A stretch of 20,375 bases of DNA, from NCBI GenBank assembly GCA_003667245.1, contig RCNN01000337.1:1-20375 (forward strand), read 5' to 3'. How positions within the stretch are numbered: the first letter of the stretch is position 1; every line of letters starts with the position of its first letter. Below the pieces are notes generated by a model, which saw only the letters and a program-made list of their open reading frames with translations, made no database searches and had not been told where the DNA came from. This document shows, piece after piece, positions 17,401-20,375 of the stretch. The position numbers and the translations under genes are program-made. This stretch comes from Heterostelium multicystogenum (lineage: Eukaryota; Evosea; Eumycetozoa; Acytosteliales; Acytosteliaceae).

Positions 17401-18165
17401 ATTAATTACTAAACTTGATTATTCTATTTAATAGTTATACAAAGAGTGTAATAAGTGATTTATTACAGAACAGATTGGATCTATCTATGCTGGTCATTAC
17501 TAAAGCCCTGTCTAAGAGTGAATATAAGGGCAGAGTCATTCATAATGAGTTGGCACAGAAAATGAGAGCCCAGAAACCCTGCTACTGCACCAAATCTTGG
17601 GATCGTGTTCCATATGTTATCACTCAAGGTAGCAAAGGTGCAGCTGTATCGAGAAGGCTGAGGATCCACTATACGTATTGGAAAAGAATTTACTGCTGGA
17701 TACCAAATACTATTGTGATAAGCAGTTGAAAAGCTCACTTCTTCGTATCTTTGACCACTTTCTTCCACACCCAGAGAGTATTTTCACGGGTGACCATACT
17801 CGTACCATTGCAACTCAAACACTTCCATAGCTTTGGAAATGGATTCTTTGGTAATATTGGAAAGAAAACGTTTTGTTTGTATGAACTGTCCAAACGAATT
17901 GCTGCCTGAGGAGTCAACAGTATGCAAGAATTGCCGTCATAAGGAAGCTGAACACTATCAGAATACTCTCGAAACTGTTACCACTCTTGAAAACAAATTC
18001 GCAAGTGCCTGGACCCAGTGCCAGAGATGCACTGGCACCCTTCACCAACCCGTAATCTGTTCAAATCGTGACTGTCCCATCTTTTACATGAGAACCAAAG
18101 TTCAAAAGGATCTCACTGAAGCCAGAAAAAAACTTTTGAAAGATTTAATGCTGATTGGTGATTAA
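14476..18165 (+). CDS. pold1: DNA polymerase delta catalytic subunit (family B), frame-disrupted
   Basis: This is the replicative polymerase and 3'-5' proofreading exonuclease of the lagging strand. The N-terminus has a long Asp/Glu-rich tract (residues ~30-85). Introns: 15016-15090, 16857-16914, 17209-17279 and 17376-17434. Exonuclease motifs: FDIECAG (15588 onward), GYNIANFD (15829-15852), YCLKDA (16179-16196). Polymerase motifs: A, DFTSLYP (16469 onward); [10 protein letters not shown] (16749 onward); C, YGDTDS (16975-16992). The C-terminus has both metal-binding modules: CysA (17878-17934) and CysB (CQRC...CSNRDC, 18019-18075), the latter the 4Fe-4S site of family-B polymerases. More than 20 one- or two-base shifts, both directions, interrupt the frame, for example at ~15130, ~15174, ~15722, ~15791, ~15821, ~15870, ~16042, ~16100, ~16262, 16318-16490, ~16621, ~16705, ~17018, ~17124, ~17203, ~17310, ~17572. 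An in-frame TAG at 15462 sits near where relatives have Trp. Since every catalytic motif survives, sequence error is likelier than decay. Confidence 0.95.
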
Positions 18166-18371
18166 ATATTGAAAGTTCTAAATAATATAATCCCTAATAA
18201 AATTATAAATATTTTATTAATAACCAAAAGTCAAAAAGTAATAAATGATGTATAAAGTTGGGCGCTACATTCTCATCTTTGGTAGATGTCTGTTCCTCAA
18301 AACTCAGTTGTTGAATCAACTTGATGGATGACTCCATCCTATTAAGCAAAATTTTATATATCGATTTATTT
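18166..18371. other. Convergent 3' gap between POLD1 and the lectin gene
   Basis: About 200 bp of AT-rich sequence between the stop codons of two converging genes. AATAAA-like signals occur on both strands (for example CCTAATAAAATT near 18192). No gene is seen. Confidence 0.5.
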
Positions 18372-19818
18372 TTAAATTTCAAATTCCTCCACATAATGAG
18401 CTTGATAGCCATCTCCAGTGGCAGCTGTAAATCCAACATATGCCTTGTTGTCATCCATGCCCAATCATCTCTGATAAATTCTCAAGTTTAATGGAGAGCA
18501 CATTCCTTACGCATAATTACTTCTAGTAATCCAGGAAGATATCTTATCACAACATCCAGTGATTCTCCGGTATTATTTGAGGTACATTAATATGTCCTAA
18601 ACTGGATTTATGATGGTTTGAGTTTGGATATATATCCTTGCTATGAACTGATATATGACTACTACTTGGTTCACCGAGATTGTAATTAGAGTAGGTATCA
18701 AATTCGATTGCAATCGATTTGGGTAATTGATTATAGCCCAATGAGGAACCAACTTGAATAGTGTCCAGATAGTTTGATCCTTCTTCATAATTATGAATAA
18801 CAAATGCCATTCCATCTGCTCCATCTTTAGACATCTTCAATTTTAATCGACAATAGAAACCAGTACCTATGTTCAACTTGTGACGACTCCAGCAACAACC
18901 AACTTGGTTTCGAACGGGTGGTGTTAACATGATAGTCTATCCAACTTGCACTACCTAAAGCTACCATATGTCCTGGATTCATGTAAATCAATGGGAGATA
19001 TGTCTTGATGTATTTTCTTGTCAATATGTTCTTAATTAGGCATTGTTTGATCAAGTGGTTTAATGAACTCGGTGCACTGAGGATTATAGGCGCTTCAGTT
19101 TCCTCTTTATTTAACAGCTCCAACTTTGTTTTCTATGCTTAAATTAGAGCCATTGGGGAAAGTACCTGAAATGCCAAAATAGGATTTCAAAGCTTTAGAT
19201 CTGTAATGGGCCAAAGTAATCTCAGTGTTGATGTGAATCCTGTCGTTGATATACACTTTTAATATTTTGCCATTAAAAACTATAAGTACATGACCAAAAG
19301 TAGGAACTCTTTCACTTGTTTCTAAGGGTTGTGATTCTTCTTTATTAAGATGGTAGGTCCTAATGCTAATATTCTCGTGAAATTCAATGCACAAAGAATA
19401 ATCGATTAATTTGAATCCATTCTCGATACTATAATTATTGGGATGCAAAGTATTGTGTATTATAAACGTAAAATTGTTTCTGATTTAAATTTGAAATCTC
19501 TTTCTATATGGTATTTATAGTCGAACTAGCTTGGAATCCTTGGTTGAGTACACATTCTGTGTCGATGGGTTCTCTAAACCATATTGATTTGTTGAGTGAT
19601 TCATGATTGAAATCCAAGTTGAAGGTTGTGTTAGAGACGGTGACTTTATGATTCGCATAATAATTAGAGTTTTTCAAAAGCCAAGATATATTTTTCTTTT
19701 GATAAAACTCTCCTTTAGTCTTGTCTGTGAGATTGTGACAATCTACATATTCAACGGATTCTTCCTCAAAGATTTTATTAACCATATCAATGGTCAGAAT
19801 ACTACTATAACTATTCAT
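18372..19818 (-). CDS. Tandem legume-type (L-type) lectin domain protein, frame-disrupted
   Basis: The minus-strand gene runs from ATG at 19818 to TAA at 18374-18372. Two concanavalin-A-like beta-sandwich domains are recognisable. Domain 1: GFQASSTI, NNFTFIIHN, SLCIEFHENIS, VLIVFNGKILKVYIND, SYFGISGTFPNGSNLSIEN. Domain 2: VRNQVG, NIGTGFYCRLKL, DGADGMAFVIHN, SSLGYNQLPKSIAIEFDTYS, HISVHS, AYVGFTAATGDGYQAHYVEE. In domain 2 the metal-site pattern of plant lectins (E-x-D-x-Y-x-N...D...H) is kept as EFDTYSN...GEP...H, with Glu for the second Asp; in domain 1 the first Asp and the Tyr are lost (EFHEN). L-type lectins bind glycans in a metal-dependent way. No signal peptide follows the chosen start, so the true start may lie upstream or the protein may be cytosolic. 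At least five frame breaks (in-frame TAG near 19508, shifts near 19470, 19124, 18930, 18553, 18480) are present. No introns were resolved. Domain identity is fairly sure; the exact protein is not. Confidence 0.75.
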
Positions 19819-20375
19819 TCTAGGATTTAGACAGATTAATAATAAGTCATTCTTTCATTTACTTGTTTTTTATCAACTACCAAATTTCTTGATCAATTTT
19901 ATTTTTAAATATATTTTCAAAAAGAGACGGAATAGGAAAACAATTTTGTTCATTTTTTATGATATTTTGGTAATAATCAAAAATCACTTTTTTTTAGGTC
20001 GTGTTAGAGTCAGTATCTCCTATACTCACTTCACTTTTCAACAGGTCTGAAGGTAAGCTTCATCAGTCTGATTTTAAATTTGTTATCATGGTATCCTATC
20101 TACAAAAAAGGGGACCATTTGCTCTCTAAAGCCATTAATGAACGAAACCTGTCTGTCTTTTTTATACCTGAGGCTTGAAACGTTTCACAAAACAGTCTTT
20201 AGAGTAATTGTAATCTCAGTTAAGAAAGAGATAGGCCTTCTATTGGCGGTCATGTACATCCCCTTTTTGAAGATAGTGTATCATGATAACAATTTAAAAT
20301 CAGATGGGACCCGAGTAATTTTGGTTTTTTTTTTGTTTTAATCATACAGATGTTTTTACACCACAGGCCGGTTGT
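19819..20375. other. Right-edge region with no recognisable gene
   Basis: The sequence is less AT-rich than typical intergenic DNA here, but only short open frames of no recognisable family occur. It includes the upstream flank of the minus-strand lectin gene and short splice-like signals (TTCAACAG at 20037 and GTAAGC at 20052), which might mark a small exon of a gene running off the edge. No tRNA, repeat or transposon protein is recognised. Confidence 0.4.

Noticed and set aside
17481..17768. Antisense frame inside POLD1
   Set aside because: The plus strand here encodes conserved polymerase sequence ([20 protein letters not shown]); the antisense frame is incidental.
14476..18165. Programmed ribosomal frameshifting as the explanation for the POLD1 breaks
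   Set aside because: Shifts go in both directions, number more than 20 and share no slippery motif or downstream structure; consensus errors explain them better.
20138..20341. 67-codon plus-strand frame at the right edge
   Set aside because: Hydrophobic and unrecognised, with no upstream signals; the evidence is insufficient to call a gene.
1..20375. CRISPR array, bacterial operon, phage or virus-derived gene
   Set aside because: Spliceosomal introns, a eukaryotic tRNA with internal promoter boxes, and eukaryotic housekeeping genes fill the window; no regularly spaced repeats or viral proteins were seen.

Overview
The window looks like nuclear DNA of a dictyostelid (social amoeba) or close amoebozoan. 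Intergenic DNA is extremely A+T rich with CAA/AAC and A/T runs. Introns are short (about 49-94 bp) and AT-rich with GTA(A/T)G donors. Exons are clearly less AT-rich, and tandem Rac-family GTPases sit beside a eukaryotic tRNA gene. The species cannot be named from the sequence alone.

Layout. 2-580 (+) is the 3' end of an unidentified Cys/Gly/Asn-rich protein. 581-5186 is a 4.6 kb gene-free, G-poor stretch. 5187-7293 (+) is a PUF/Pumilio RNA-binding protein, 7544-8315 (+) is COQ7 (ubiquinone synthesis), and 8504-10902 (+) is a PARP1-like poly(ADP-ribose) polymerase. 10998-11709 (-) is a canonical Rac GTPase and 12077-12808 (-) a very atypical Rho-family GTPase. 13172-13242 (+) is tRNA-Gly(UCC). 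13752-14009 (-) is a weak, broken MED21-like gene. 14476-18165 (+) is the DNA polymerase delta catalytic subunit, and 18372-19818 (-) is a protein with two legume-type (L-type) lectin domains. The final ~550 bp hold nothing recognisable.

Most genes are housekeeping and no operon-like or multi-gene defence or metabolic system was seen. PARP (DNA-break signalling) and polymerase delta (replication and repair) are functionally related, and each has a GGGCGGG/GGCGGGAA-type element upstream. The two GTPase genes share both intron positions and look like a tandem pair.

Sequence quality or gene integrity is uneven. COQ7 and the atypical GTPase read cleanly after intron removal. PUM and PARP each carry one extra base in an AAA run. 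The Rac gene has one extra base and one short splice junction. The 13.7-19.8 kb part has over 20 small plus and minus indels and a few in-frame stops in otherwise well conserved proteins, most simply read as draft-sequence errors, with pseudogenisation as the alternative. I did not find a convincing new biological system. The most unusual biology is the GTPase with altered nucleotide-binding motifs.
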